Below are positions 17,358 to 26,335 of a stretch of DNA of 64,000 bases, in pieces. The notes under the pieces were generated by a model. It ran no database searches. It saw only the letters and a program-made list of their open reading frames with translations, and was not told the origin of the DNA. Source of the stretch: MGIIb-O2 sp964003245. GTDB lineage: Archaea > Thermoplasmatota > Poseidoniia > Poseidoniales > Thalassarchaeaceae. The translations under genes were made by a program, and so were the position numbers. The first letter of the stretch is position 1, and every line of letters starts with the position of its first letter. The DNA is taken from positions 15,918 to 79,917 of the forward strand of contig CAXFIU010000002.1 of assembly GCA_964003245.1 (NCBI GenBank), given 5' to 3'.

Positions 17358-18740
17358 TTATCGAGAGTCATGGGATAAAAAATCATCAATTCTGTCAGAC
17401 CATTGATTCCTTTTTTCGGATAAATCAGTTAACCACTCTGCGGCCCTATCAATACATATTTGTTTAATTTCTCCTGCTAAGATTCTACCAGATTCATAAT
17501 CTCGACCAATAGATTCTAATTCATTATCACTTTCTTCGAAAAAGTATTGTAAATATTGATATGCAACATCTTTCGATAAATCGCCACCTAACCTTCTATG
17601 TTCTTCAACAGTTGCTTGCCCACCACTAAATGCCCTTTTGACCTTCTTAGACATTTCATCTATAGAGTCGTGCATAAATATGGTAGTTTCAGGTTTAGAG
17701 GATGACATCTTGTCACCAGTCATACCTACTACAAAACGATGATATGTCGAGCAGGGAGGCATTAATCCCATTCCACCTATTTTCCGTTCAAGAGATAAAA
17801 GAGACAATTGTATCTTAGATTTGTCAAGAATTGTTGCACCGGGAATCTCTATAGTACCATGTTTAGGATTCGATAAGATATCGGCAAATCCAAGTTTAGA
17901 TAGAGAAGATTTTAGCTTATCAAATAACTGATTTCTTACATCACGGTTGACTCCTCCATTATTGGAAACTCCCATCAAAGTTTTATTTTCTTCTTGAATT
18001 GATAAAGCGATTGTTAAACCTCCACTCTTACGAGACTTTACATTAAACCAATTAGTTTTACTGACTAATCCTCTAGTAAGACGTATATGAGGGTCCTGAT
18101 CAACTCCTACAGGGACTACAATAGGCCTTAACCCTCCATATTCATCTAACTGAGGGTGGACGATATCTCCAGCTTGGACCAATGGGGCCTGAACATGAGC
18201 TAAGTTGGTTTCACCTGAAAAACCATAAATTGCCTCAAATTCTGAAATATTAGTTTTTTGCCCTAGTGTAAAACCTAGCCTTTGGACTACTGGCCTCATA
18301 CTTTGAAAATAGACGTTGGTTTTTTCTGGATCAAGCCCCATTGCTGCATAGTTATTTATGTATTCAGAAAGAGCAATTCTTCGCCCTTCTTCCAATGAAA
18401 CATTTCTAGTTGCAAGGGCCTCTAAATCGGCAACTGTGACTGTTACATCGCCGCCCTGATCTTGAAACCATTTAACCTGATTAATCACCATACTATGGCC
18501 AAGGTGCATTTTTCCACTTGGCATTAGTCCAGTTAAAACGCCAAAATTCTCACCAACACTAATTCTGTTAAGGATTGTATCTAAATCTCTATGAGCAAAG
18601 ATAATTCCTCTTCTATGTAAAAGATTAGGATTAGGAATCTTAGATATTTCAATATCGCTAAGACCGAAATTATCTCTAATTCTTTCATAGTCAGTAGACT
18701 GTTGAGATGACCAAGGGTCAATCCGAGAGTCACCTACCAT
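17358..18740 (-). CDS. trpS: Tryptophan--tRNA ligase
   Basis: Class I synthetase that charges tRNA-Trp. The HIGH motif reads HLGH (79-82) in a PSGKMHLGHS context, and the KMSKS motif reads DKMSSSKP. The VGVDQDPHIRLTR segment is characteristic of tryptophan rather than tyrosine enzymes. Length (460) fits the archaeal/eukaryotic type with an N-terminal extension. The stop lies 3 bases from the convergent ZPR1 gene. No clear ribosome site lies just upstream of the chosen ATG. Confidence 0.93.
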   Translation of the reverse strand: MVGDSRIDPWSSQQSTDYERIRDNFGLSDIEISKIPNPNLLHRRGIIFAHRDLDTILNRISVGENFGVLTGLMPSGKMHLGHSMVINQVKWFQDQGGDVTVTVADLEALATRNVSLEEGRRIALSEYINNYAAMGLDPEKTNVYFQSMRPVVQRLGFTLGQKTNISEFEAIYGFSGETNLAHVQAPLVQAGDIVHPQLDEYGGLRPIVVPVGVDQDPHIRLTRGLVSKTNWFNVKSRKSGGLTIALSIQEENKTLMGVSNNGGVNRDVRNQLFDKLKSSLSKLGFADILSNPKHGTIEIPGATILDKSKIQLSLLSLERKIGGMGLMPPCSTYHRFVVGMTGDKMSSSKPETTIFMHDSIDEMSKKVKRAFSGGQATVEEHRRLGGDLSKDVAYQYLQYFFEESDNELESIGRDYESGRILAGEIKQICIDRAAEWLTDLSEKRNQWSDRIDDFLSHDSR

Positions 18741-18838
18741 GCACGGTCGTGTGTAAACTCCTCAATCAAGGCTACGCATAAAACATTAGAAATAAGCCCA
18801 TCTAGCATGCTAATCAATATTGGCAGGGATTTGGTAAA

Positions 18839-19894
18839 ATGACAGTCATACATTGTTTAGGATCAGGTCTTGTAGGTTCTTTTGTAATTAAAAAGTTATT
18901 AGATGAAAAAATGAAGATTAATCTTGTAGATATAGAAGAAAAAGAAATATTTAGTAGCAATGATTTGTTAAAAATACATGTAACTGATGCAATAGAATAT
19001 TGTAAAAATACTTCAAATGAAGATGAAATATTTGTTAATATGCTGCCCGGAAGCCTTGGTTTCAATGCTACAGAAATTCTAGTATCTAGAGGTAAGAAAG
19101 TTGTAGACCTAAGTTTTAGTGAGACCACACCCGATTCTCTCAATAAAAAGGCTATTGATTCGGGAGCAAAAATCCTATGGGATGTTGGAATCGCACCCGG
19201 TTTCTCCAACATGCTAGTTTCATATGCCTCTAGATTAGGAGGAGGAGTATGTAATGTAGAAATTAGAGTGGGAGGAAATCCAATAGAAAGGGATGAAAAA
19301 TGGAGTTATATGGCACCCTTCTCTCCTAAAGATGTAATTGCAGAATATACTCGCCCTGCAAGAATCATTAAATCAGGAAAATTAACGACTTTGCCAGCAT
19401 TATCCGATATTCACAAAATAAATGTGCAACAAGTTGGAATCATGGAATCTTTCCTAACTGATGGACTTAGAAGTTTACTTAGTACAATATCATCAGAAGA
19501 AATGACGGAATATACAGTTAGATGGCCCGGACATATTCAGAGATATATTGATGAGAGAGATGCTGGTATTCTAGATTATGAAAAATTAATTGAAGATTGG
19601 AAATTTGATAAAACACGTGATGAATTTACATGGATGGAAGTAAAAGTAGACTGTATGGATGGTGAAAAAATGATCTGGACTGTGTTTGATCAAGGAAGAA
19701 ATGGAGATTCATCTATGGCTAGAACTACTGGGTTAGTAACTGCATCATGTGTTAAACAATGGATTTCTAATCCCGAATTAATTCAAGTTGGCGTCCATCC
19801 TCCAGAAAGTCTACCAAATGAAGTGATTGCTAATGTTTCACAATCACTTAAAGATGAAGGTGTTGAAATAAATGGCCCTGGAATTATACTATGA
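18839..19894 (+). CDS. Saccharopine dehydrogenase-family oxidoreductase
   Basis: NAD(P)-dependent oxidoreductase of the saccharopine dehydrogenase / lysine 6-dehydrogenase fold. An N-terminal GSGLVGSFV Rossmann motif and a strand ending in NLVD are followed by the VNMLPG segment, VDLSF, and the DVGIAPGFSNML segment, which is typical of this family. The ESFLTDGLRSL region is in the substrate domain. Length (351) is close to bacterial lysine dehydrogenases. The exact substrate cannot be told from sequence. Its last codons overlap the 3' end of the convergent gene at 19889 by 6 bases. Confidence 0.82.
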   Translation: MTVIHCLGSGLVGSFVIKKLLDEKMKINLVDIEEKEIFSSNDLLKIHVTDAIEYCKNTSNEDEIFVNMLPGSLGFNATEILVSRGKKVVDLSFSETTPDSLNKKAIDSGAKILWDVGIAPGFSNMLVSYASRLGGGVCNVEIRVGGNPIERDEKWSYMAPFSPKDVIAEYTRPARIIKSGKLTTLPALSDIHKINVQQVGIMESFLTDGLRSLLSTISSEEMTEYTVRWPGHIQRYIDERDAGILDYEKLIEDWKFDKTRDEFTWMEVKVDCMDGEKMIWTVFDQGRNGDSSMARTTGLVTASCVKQWISNPELIQVGVHPPESLPNEVIANVSQSLKDEGVEINGPGIIL

Positions 19895-20989
19895 TTCTCT
19901 TAATTTTTCATCTCTAGCAACAAGCCACTTTATGGTTAAAGGAGTTGCAATTAATACACCAATTGCTATGATTGGAAGACGCCAGTCCATCTCTAATGCA
20001 GCCGGTCTCTCAATTAGCCATGTAAAAATTAGTGGGGAATCGTAGAAGTCGGATGCCCATTCGTGAAGATTTTTTACATGATGCCCTACTACAGTAACGC
20101 TATGGTGTAAATCATTGAAAGTTTTCAAAGGATTATATGTGTATGACATATTTTCTTCGAAATTAATCACTACCTCATTCCCAGGATGAATTGAAAGAAT
20201 TATCCCCTCATCAACTAATCTCCAACCTTCTTGTAAAGATTTTGAGTCTTCTGTAAGCAAAGGGAAATCATCCCCATTCCCATAATGAATAGTGGAAATA
20301 GGTGCATCTGTATTTATCATTAAGCTACCAGGTACTATCCAACTCGATTTGGAATCCTCAGGCAATTGCAAATTTATTGAAGAGTTAGATGACTCGACTA
20401 AGATTCTTGAACTAGATATGTTATGATTATACCATTCACCCCAAGTAGTATACCATACATCTTGATCTTCTAAGAATTCAATCGCAGGTTTATCTTCTCT
20501 AACTTTAAGATCAAAAATTCTAGCTTCCCAATATATTGACACCAAAGAATCTTTCTCTGCCGACTCAAGCAAACTAATATCTGCTACATTTTTCTCTAGA
20601 CTACCCCCATTTCTTTGAATTACAAAGAAATCGTCTGTTTCAGTATTCAAATTATCTCCAATAATTAAAAATCCTGATTCTTTTAATGAAGAAATTGTAT
20701 CATTCGTAATGGTTTCTGGAACTCCGAATGAGATAGGTTCTTTACCCCATCGAGATGAATTAGTATGATCTGATAAATAGTCTTTACAAGATTGAATGAC
20801 AGAATTGTCATTATTGATATTTACTCCTTCATATCCATGGCAAGCAAATTCATCACCATGTTCCAACCTTTCAGGCCCGATTAAGTTCCAGAGCCAATTA
20901 TCGTCGTCCCAGTCCGCGATAACTGTCGGAGTTAATAACGGAGTAACAAAAATGACGAGAAGAAATACACCCACTCGCCTTACTTCCAT
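19889..20989 (-). CDS. Secreted protein with a C-terminal membrane anchor, unknown function
   Basis: Starts with a good signal peptide (about residues 7-25) when read from the ATG at 20989; the frame extends further upstream, but that part overlaps the divergent plsC gene. The mature region of ~310 residues contains a DDDNWLW start and a two-cysteine segment. A transmembrane helix (about 340-358) and a short basic tail end the protein. Overall it looks like an extracytoplasmic domain held to the membrane. I recognise no catalytic motif. Confidence 0.65.
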   Translation of the reverse strand: MEVRRVGVFLLVIFVTPLLTPTVIADWDDDNWLWNLIGPERLEHGDEFACHGYEGVNINNDNSVIQSCKDYLSDHTNSSRWGKEPISFGVPETITNDTISSLKESGFLIIGDNLNTETDDFFVIQRNGGSLEKNVADISLLESAEKDSLVSIYWEARIFDLKVREDKPAIEFLEDQDVWYTTWGEWYNHNISSSRILVESSNSSINLQLPEDSKSSWIVPGSLMINTDAPISTIHYGNGDDFPLLTEDSKSLQEGWRLVDEGIILSIHPGNEVVINFEENMSYTYNPLKTFNDLHHSVTVVGHHVKNLHEWASDFYDSPLIFTWLIERPAALEMDWRLPIIAIGVLIATPLTIKWLVARDEKLRES

Positions 20990-21008
20990 GATATACCGAG
21001 TTAGAAAT

Positions 21009-21845
21009 ATGAGATTAACCCTTGTAATGCGTATAGAAAGCAATAAGTCTAATCGACTCCTCCGTTTGAAACAGATGTTATCTGATAAAAGCCTAGAATT
21101 AATTTCTAATGAAGTTGGTTTAGAGGGTGGGGGAACAGATTTCAAAACACCTTGGATGTATAAATTTCTTCTATTCGTCCTACCAGTGCCATTCAGAGCA
21201 ATAACTAATATTCACTACTATGGATTAGAGAAAATACCTAAAGATAGTCCTGCAATCTTTGTTGCTAACCACACATCCCACGTAGATCCTTTTCTGAAAA
21301 TTGTTGCTGCAAAGAGGCCAGTTCATTATCTCGCAAAAAAAGAACATTTTGAATCTCATGCGACTAAAGTGTTGATGGAAAGTACCGGACAGATAAGTAC
21401 TGCAAGAGAAAATGGTTCTAGAGATGCATTGGAAAAGGCAGTTGATGTACTTGAATCAGGTTGTTCAATGGGAATATTTCCAGAAGGGACAAGGTCGAGG
21501 AAAACTCATGCCCCATTTTTGCAAACAGGAAAAACTGGAGCCGCAAGATTAGCAGCAAAGTTTCCCAAAATACCAATAGTCCCTATTTCAATAAATGGTG
21601 CAAGAGATTTTATGAAACCAGGTAGTTTAATTATTAAACCTTGGAAAAGGATTGATGTTTATATCGGCGATTCAATTACTTTTTCGGAATGGTTATCTGA
21701 TACTGAGGGAGGAAATTATAATGACCAAGGGATCGAAGTAATTATTTCAAAAAATGAAAATGAAAAGAGAGAAGATATGAAACAAATATATCGAAAATTT
21801 ACTGATCAAATTATTGAAACTCTAAGACTTAATGGCGCACCTTAA
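21009..21845 (+). CDS. plsC: PlsC-like 1-acylglycerol-3-phosphate acyltransferase
   Basis: Membrane-associated acyltransferase of the LPLAT family. The HX4D motif is NHTSHVD (His88-Asp93), and the second motif FPEGTRSR begins at 157. A hydrophobic N-terminal segment (about 51-64) and the VPISINGA strand near residue 197 fit the family. In bacteria this enzyme adds a fatty acyl chain to lysophosphatidate. Archaeal lipids are isoprenoid ethers, so its role here is unclear. The start is uncertain: ATGs at 21009, 21027 and 21075 are all possible. The divergent secreted-protein gene starts 20 bases upstream, and thyA follows closely. Confidence 0.88.
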   Translation: MRLTLVMRIESNKSNRLLRLKQMLSDKSLELISNEVGLEGGGTDFKTPWMYKFLLFVLPVPFRAITNIHYYGLEKIPKDSPAIFVANHTSHVDPFLKIVAAKRPVHYLAKKEHFESHATKVLMESTGQISTARENGSRDALEKAVDVLESGCSMGIFPEGTRSRKTHAPFLQTGKTGAARLAAKFPKIPIVPISINGARDFMKPGSLIIKPWKRIDVYIGDSITFSEWLSDTEGGNYNDQGIEVIISKNENEKREDMKQIYRKFTDQIIETLRLNGAP

Positions 21846-21899
21846 GTGAATAATAGAGAGTATCATTCAAAGACTGTCACTCTAACCGCTAATATCAGA

Positions 21900-22694
21900 A
21901 TGAAGCAGTATCTAGATTTCCTTAGTCGAATTCTCGAGGAAGGAGGAAGTAAGGAGGATCGAACTGGAACAGGAACTAAGTCTATTTTTGGACATCAAAT
22001 GAGATTTGATTTGTCAGAAAGTTTTCCTGCAGTTACAACAAAAAAAATTCATTGGCCAAGTGTAATTCATGAGCTTTTATGGATGATTTCAGGAGAAACT
22101 AATGTTCGTTATCTTCAAGAAAATAAAGTAAGAATATGGAATGAATGGGCCGATGAAAATGGAGATTTAGGACCCGTATATGGAAAACAATGGAGAAAGT
22201 GGGTTTCAAATGATGGAGAAATAATCGACCAAATTAAGAATGCTGTTGAGTTAATCAAAAAAAGTCCTGATTCGAGAAGGATTATTGTCTCAGCATGGAA
22301 TGTGGGAGAGTTAGATAAAATGGCTTTAATGCCATGTCATGCATTTTTCCAGTTCTATGTGAGAAATGGGAAATTGTCATGTCAATTATATCAAAGAAGT
22401 GCAGACGCATTTTTAGGTGTCCCATTTAATATTTCATCATATAGCCTACTGACATGTATGATGGCTCAGATTTGTAAACTTGAACCAGGAGAATTTATCT
22501 GGACAGGAGGGGATTGTCACCTCTATACAAATCATCTCGAGCAAGCGAAATTACAAATCTCAAGAAGTCCACTAAAGCTACCAAAATTGATTTTGAATCC
22601 AGAAATTGAAGATATTGATGATTTTAAGGCTGAAGACATTAAAATTGTAGATTATGAACATCACCCTCATATTTCTGCTCCAATTTCAATTTGA
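21900..22694 (+). CDS. thyA: Thymidylate synthase ThyA
   Basis: Methylates dUMP to dTMP using methylene-tetrahydrofolate. From the ATG at 21900 the protein is 264 residues, and its start and motifs align residue for residue with E. coli ThyA: the DRTGTGT loop, FGHQMRF, ADENGDLGPVYGKQWR and the catalytic Cys146 in MPCHAFFQFYV. A GTG at 21846 would add 18 residues with no counterpart. Folate-dependent ThyA next to DHFR (10 bases downstream) is a bacterial-style cassette and suggests acquired folate metabolism. Confidence 0.96.
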   Translation: MKQYLDFLSRILEEGGSKEDRTGTGTKSIFGHQMRFDLSESFPAVTTKKIHWPSVIHELLWMISGETNVRYLQENKVRIWNEWADENGDLGPVYGKQWRKWVSNDGEIIDQIKNAVELIKKSPDSRRIIVSAWNVGELDKMALMPCHAFFQFYVRNGKLSCQLYQRSADAFLGVPFNISSYSLLTCMMAQICKLEPGEFIWTGGDCHLYTNHLEQAKLQISRSPLKLPKLILNPEIEDIDDFKAEDIKIVDYEHHPHISAPISI

Positions 22695-22703
22695 GGTAGT
22701 TAG

Positions 22704-23219
22704 ATGAAAATCATGATGATTGTAGCTATGGATGAACAAGGAATCATTGGTAAAGATGAAACGCTTCCTTGGAAATTATCTAATGATCTCCAGAGATTTA
22801 AAAAATTGACCGTTTCTGATGGATTTAATGCTGTTGTAATGGGAAGGAAAACGTGGGAATCTCTACCTAATGGATTTAGACCTTTACCTGAAAGATTGAA
22901 CATAGTAATGTCTAGAGATACAAAATGGTCTGATGACGGAGCAGAAATAGCGCTTTATCCTGGTAGAGCAATAGAAATTGCTTATGCTAACGGATGTGAT
23001 GAATTATGGATTATAGGTGGATCACAAATATATGAATTGTACCTAACTCATGTCGAAGAAATTCATGTCACTAGAGTTCATACTAGAAATAGTGGAAATA
23101 TTAGTTTTCCAGATTTAGATTGGTTGAATTGGACAGAAGAAATCATAGAAAAAATACCTAGAGATGGAAAAAATGAATATGATACAACATATTCTATATG
23201 GAGAAAGTCTGTAAAATAA
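22704..23219 (+). CDS. folA: Dihydrofolate reductase
   Basis: Regenerates tetrahydrofolate from dihydrofolate with NADPH, which is needed because ThyA oxidises the folate. It has the LPWKLSNDL segment with the active-site Asp28, the VVMGRKTWESLP NADPH-binding segment and the IIGGSQIY strand. Length (171) is standard. GAGGT lies 6 bases before the ATG, 10 bases after the thyA stop. The two genes surely work together. Confidence 0.95.
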   Translation: MKIMMIVAMDEQGIIGKDETLPWKLSNDLQRFKKLTVSDGFNAVVMGRKTWESLPNGFRPLPERLNIVMSRDTKWSDDGAEIALYPGRAIEIAYANGCDELWIIGGSQIYELYLTHVEEIHVTRVHTRNSGNISFPDLDWLNWTEEIIEKIPRDGKNEYDTTYSIWRKSVK

Positions 23220-23279
23220 GAAAACGTTTCAGTTAGAACTTTGCATAAATTTGAAGTAGACTATTGTCAACCATTTACC

Positions 23280-24014
23280 ATGAGAACTGACCATTTGCCT
23301 TTCCCTATGCCGGAAAGGAAACATTCTCTTAATCAGAATTGGAAAGGTCTTACTTTTATGCATTGGGAAGTTGACCCTAATGTTCTTCGAAAACATATAC
23401 CTGAAGATTTAGAAATTGAGCTCTTTGATGGCAAAGCATACATTGGCACTATCCCATTCAGGATGGAAAAAGTAAGACCCCGATTTCTCCCCTCAATATC
23501 TCTTATTTCGAATTTTCCAGAATTTAATATTAGGACTTATGTCAAGAAAAATGGAAAAAGTGGAGTATATTTCTTGACTCTTGATGCTCAAAGCCATATT
23601 ACTTGCTTTTATGCTCCATTAGCATATGGCCTACCATATAGATATGCGAAATGTAAGTTTGAGAAAAATGAGGAAGGCGGTTATAATTGGCACTCAAAAA
23701 GAAAAGAAGACGGAGTATCTCTGAAAGGCGAATCAAGTTCCAGAGGACCTATTCTTCAAGCAGAAAAAAATAGTCTTGAGGAATTTCTTTTCGAGCGTTA
23801 TTGTTTGTATGTTTATCACAAAGGCGAAACTTGTAGGGCATATACCTATCATGAGCCTTGGAAGTACAGAGTCGGAGAAGTTGAAATAATTGAAAACTCT
23901 CTGACAGACTCATATAATTTAGGAATAAAAGATATTTTTAATCCAGATCTTGTTCATGTTAGTGAAGGTGTTGAAGTATTAACTTGGAACATTAAACCAG
24001 TAGGTGAGGAATGA
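23280..24014 (+). CDS. DUF2071 (YqjF-like) protein
   Basis: Matches the DUF2071 pattern: an N-terminal WKGLTFMHWEVDPNVLRKHIP segment, then GKAYIGTIPFRM, then FPEFNIRTYV and the aromatic YHEPW region near the end. The family has an acetoacetate-decarboxylase-like fold, with function unknown. An upstream TTG at 23241 could add 13 residues. The gene sits in a same-strand run plsC-thyA-folA-DUF2071-DCC with short gaps, and its stop overlaps the start region of the DCC gene, so it is probably co-transcribed. Confidence 0.8.
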   Translation: MRTDHLPFPMPERKHSLNQNWKGLTFMHWEVDPNVLRKHIPEDLEIELFDGKAYIGTIPFRMEKVRPRFLPSISLISNFPEFNIRTYVKKNGKSGVYFLTLDAQSHITCFYAPLAYGLPYRYAKCKFEKNEEGGYNWHSKRKEDGVSLKGESSSRGPILQAEKNSLEEFLFERYCLYVYHKGETCRAYTYHEPWKYRVGEVEIIENSLTDSYNLGIKDIFNPDLVHVSEGVEVLTWNIKPVGEE

Positions 24015-24410
24015 ATGGATAATGCAACATTGATTCTTGATGGAGATTGCGGTCTCTGTAATAGACTTGCCATATTCTTGAGCCCTAGATTACACAAAGG
24101 AAAAAAAATGTTATTCCTGACTAATGAAAGTGACAAAGGTAAAGAAATAATAAATAAATTGCCTGCTGAGAAACAAAATGCAGATACTGTTTATTTGATT
24201 AAAAATGAAAAAACATACATAAGATCTGCAGCGACAATAAGATGTCTTCTATTTATGAAATGGCATTACAAGATTCTTTATCCTTTTTGCTGGATTGTAC
24301 CTCTTCCGATTAGAGATTTAGTATACGTCATTATCTCTAAAAATAGACACAAAATTTTTGCAACACCGGAAGTCTGTATGATTCCATCATTAAATGATCA
24401 TGATGACTAA
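24015..24410 (+). CDS. DCC-family thiol-disulfide oxidoreductase-like protein (DUF393)
   Basis: Short protein with the DGDCGLC motif near residue 10, the defining DxxCxxC motif of the DCC family, followed by the conserved YLIKNEKTYIRSAATIRCLL-type segment and the FCWIVPLPIRDLVY helix. Length (131) is usual. Biochemistry is poorly known; a thiol redox role is inferred from the CxxC. Its ATG follows directly after the preceding TGA. It converges with the lipoprotein esterase gene, overlapping by 4 bases. Confidence 0.82.
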   Translation: MDNATLILDGDCGLCNRLAIFLSPRLHKGKKMLFLTNESDKGKEIINKLPAEKQNADTVYLIKNEKTYIRSAATIRCLLFMKWHYKILYPFCWIVPLPIRDLVYVIISKNRHKIFATPEVCMIPSLNDHDD

Positions 24411-25864
24411 TCATATTTCCAAGTAATATGCTCCGAATCAGGAAACTGATAATCATCGGATTCCGGCCAATTAAGTTGTTTCGCAAGATAAATAATTGCT
24501 ATTGTACTAGATAAATTTTCTGATATATTGATGTCTAGCAAACCATCACAACCATAAGCAAGACAGCCTATTGGAGCAAATGCATAATGTCCAGAATTAT
24601 TGAATACAGCATAATTAATTATACTATCTCCCAATTGTAAAACAGTATTGTTTACTTGAGATATAGTTGTTGTTTCATCGGAATCACCAGTGAGAACTAA
24701 CGTAGGTACAGAAACATTAGATATCCCATTATTGAGGACACTTGCATTCCAAGGAGAAAGCAATATAGTGGATTGAACTCTAGAATCAGGATTCGAAAAT
24801 TCCAAGATTTCGGTATTGTTAAATATATTCAAAATTTCACAATTTAGCCCTGTGAAATCTGAATTATTGTCACTACAACCTGATTCTAAGTCGGGAGACA
24901 AAATTCTCGCACCTGAAATCATCATTGAGGTATATCCACCTGTAGATTGACCAATCATTGAGTATCCATCTTCAGGAACTATACAATTAAATAAATCACC
25001 ATCGATATTGTTTTGACTTACTAACCAATCAAAACTTTCCATTATATCATCTGGACGTGAAAGAATATGAGTAGGAAGTTTATCTACATCAACATCAAAT
25101 ACCGTACCATACCTATGATTTGGAGCTATAGAGATGAAGCCGTGAGTTGCTAAACTTTCCATCATGAAGGCTGAACCCCATCGGATACTTGGAAATCCAT
25201 GGCTGTAGATAGTTACAGGTCGAGGTTCAGAGCAGTCAGGCGTAGTATCATCTAATGCCATACCAGGAAGTACATTATCATAAATTACCCTATCACCATT
25301 ATTTTCTTTAGAAGGAAACCAAATTTGTAGAGTGACTTCATGCCCCCGAGGAGATGTAAAAACTACATCCATTGTTCCTGAAGTGAAAGGTCCATCTTCA
25401 AGTAAAGAAGTAACTGGTGATAAATCGAATTGATCTACTGAATCATTCCAACCATCACCATCATCATCATTATCTACACCATTGGGTATTCCGTCAGAAT
25501 CAGTATCCCATTTTTCATTGGAATCATAAGGATATTGATCTTCAAAATTTTCCACCCCATCACCATCAATATCATCGTCTGAATTATCACCTATTCCATC
25601 ACCATCTAAATCTGTGCTTTCATCTGAATCTAAAGGATGTGAATCATTTTCATCTAAAAAACCGTCATTATCATCATCTGAATCACATAAATCACCCATT
25701 TTATCTCCATCATAATCTAATTGAATAGGGTTAAAAATATCGGGGCAATTATCATCCTTATCTGCAACATCATCTGAATCAACATCGGATTCACTTATAC
25801 AACCGATTAATGAACTTGATAATAATAAAATAGATGCAAAAAAAGTGAAATCTCTTCTCAGCAC
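24407..25864 (-). CDS. Lipoprotein with thrombospondin type 3 repeats and an esterase-like alpha/beta hydrolase domain
   Basis: The N-terminus has a signal sequence ending in the lipobox-like SLIGC, so Cys22 may be lipidated. Residues ~32-145 are Asp-rich calcium-binding repeats of the thrombospondin type 3 kind (DxDxDGxxD). The remaining ~330 residues are an alpha/beta hydrolase resembling PAF acetylhydrolase/dienelactone hydrolase relatives: an oxyanion segment YSHGFPS near 220, the nucleophile elbow GQSTGG (Ser307) and a late GHYAF His. The likely role is a surface esterase or lipase. The start is GTG at 25864. Confidence 0.85.
   Translation of the reverse strand: MLRRDFTFFASILLLSSSLIGCISESDVDSDDVADKDDNCPDIFNPIQLDYDGDKMGDLCDSDDDNDGFLDENDSHPLDSDESTDLDGDGIGDNSDDDIDGDGVENFEDQYPYDSNEKWDTDSDGIPNGVDNDDDGDGWNDSVDQFDLSPVTSLLEDGPFTSGTMDVVFTSPRGHEVTLQIWFPSKENNGDRVIYDNVLPGMALDDTTPDCSEPRPVTIYSHGFPSIRWGSAFMMESLATHGFISIAPNHRYGTVFDVDVDKLPTHILSRPDDIMESFDWLVSQNNIDGDLFNCIVPEDGYSMIGQSTGGYTSMMISGARILSPDLESGCSDNNSDFTGLNCEILNIFNNTEILEFSNPDSRVQSTILLSPWNASVLNNGISNVSVPTLVLTGDSDETTTISQVNNTVLQLGDSIINYAVFNNSGHYAFAPIGCLAYGCDGLLDINISENLSSTIAIIYLAKQLNWPESDDYQFPDSEHITWKYD
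25445..25771 (-). repeat. Asp-rich calcium-binding (TSP3) repeat tract inside the lipoprotein gene
   Basis: This stretch encodes about seven imperfect copies of a DxDxDGxxDxxD-type calcium motif. On the plus strand the same DNA is a run of CATCATCATC-like units, which gives an artificial His/Asn-rich frame. Low-complexity codon repetition makes the tract prone to slippage and copy-number change. Confidence 0.8.
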
Positions 25865-25900
25865 AGTACTCTTTGAATATAACAGTAAATAAGTATATGT

Positions 25901-26287
25901 TTATTCTTTCTTATATTCAGTTACACGGATACCCAACTTAGTTTTGATAGCAGGCCTATTCATTATTTTCTCCATTTTCATACAAAATTCATCATATAAA
26001 TCAACCTTAAGTGCAAGTGAATGTCCTAAAATCAAAATAAGAATATCTGCTAATTCCTCTGCTGCTTCTTCTAGGGGTTTTTCTTTTGTTATAGCGGCTG
26101 CAAATTCCCCTAACTCTTCAACAGTTAGAGCTATTCTGTAACCCATATCATGCCCTTTATTCTCTGGGTTATCGAAGTCAAATTTAGAATGAAATGAGGC
26201 TACCTTATGCATCATCATATTCCAAGATCTTTCGTCATTATTAAGATTCTCAATATTCATCCAGTCCTCGACGCTAAGTGGTTTCAT
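25901..26287 (-). CDS. MazG-like nucleotide pyrophosphohydrolase
   Basis: All-alpha NTP pyrophosphatase of the MazG/dUTPase superfamily. The VEELGEFAAAI segment (ExxE) and the later AEELADILILILG segment (ExxD) supply the acidic magnesium ligands. One MazG domain in about 128 residues suits a house-cleaning enzyme that hydrolyses non-standard nucleoside triphosphates. I chose the ATG at 26287; a TTG 12 bases upstream is possible. It lies downstream of the MTAP-like gene on the same strand. Confidence 0.78.
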   Translation of the reverse strand: MKPLSVEDWMNIENLNNDERSWNMMMHKVASFHSKFDFDNPENKGHDMGYRIALTVEELGEFAAAITKEKPLEEAAEELADILILILGHSLALKVDLYDEFCMKMEKIMNRPAIKTKLGIRVTEYKKE

Positions 26288-26335
26288 AAACAGACTCAAA
26301 GGAGATTAGACATCAATATATTCCAAAAAGAATCT

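Noticed and set aside
20796..21008. A long N-terminal extension for the PlsC gene
   Set aside because: It overlaps the signal peptide of the divergent gene and contains no acyltransferase sequence; later ATGs fit.
25417..25728. A plus-strand frame rich in His and Asn
   Set aside because: It is the antisense of the Asp-rich calcium-repeat tract of the lipoprotein gene; the composition follows from the repeated GATGAT/ATCATC codons, and there is no start signal.
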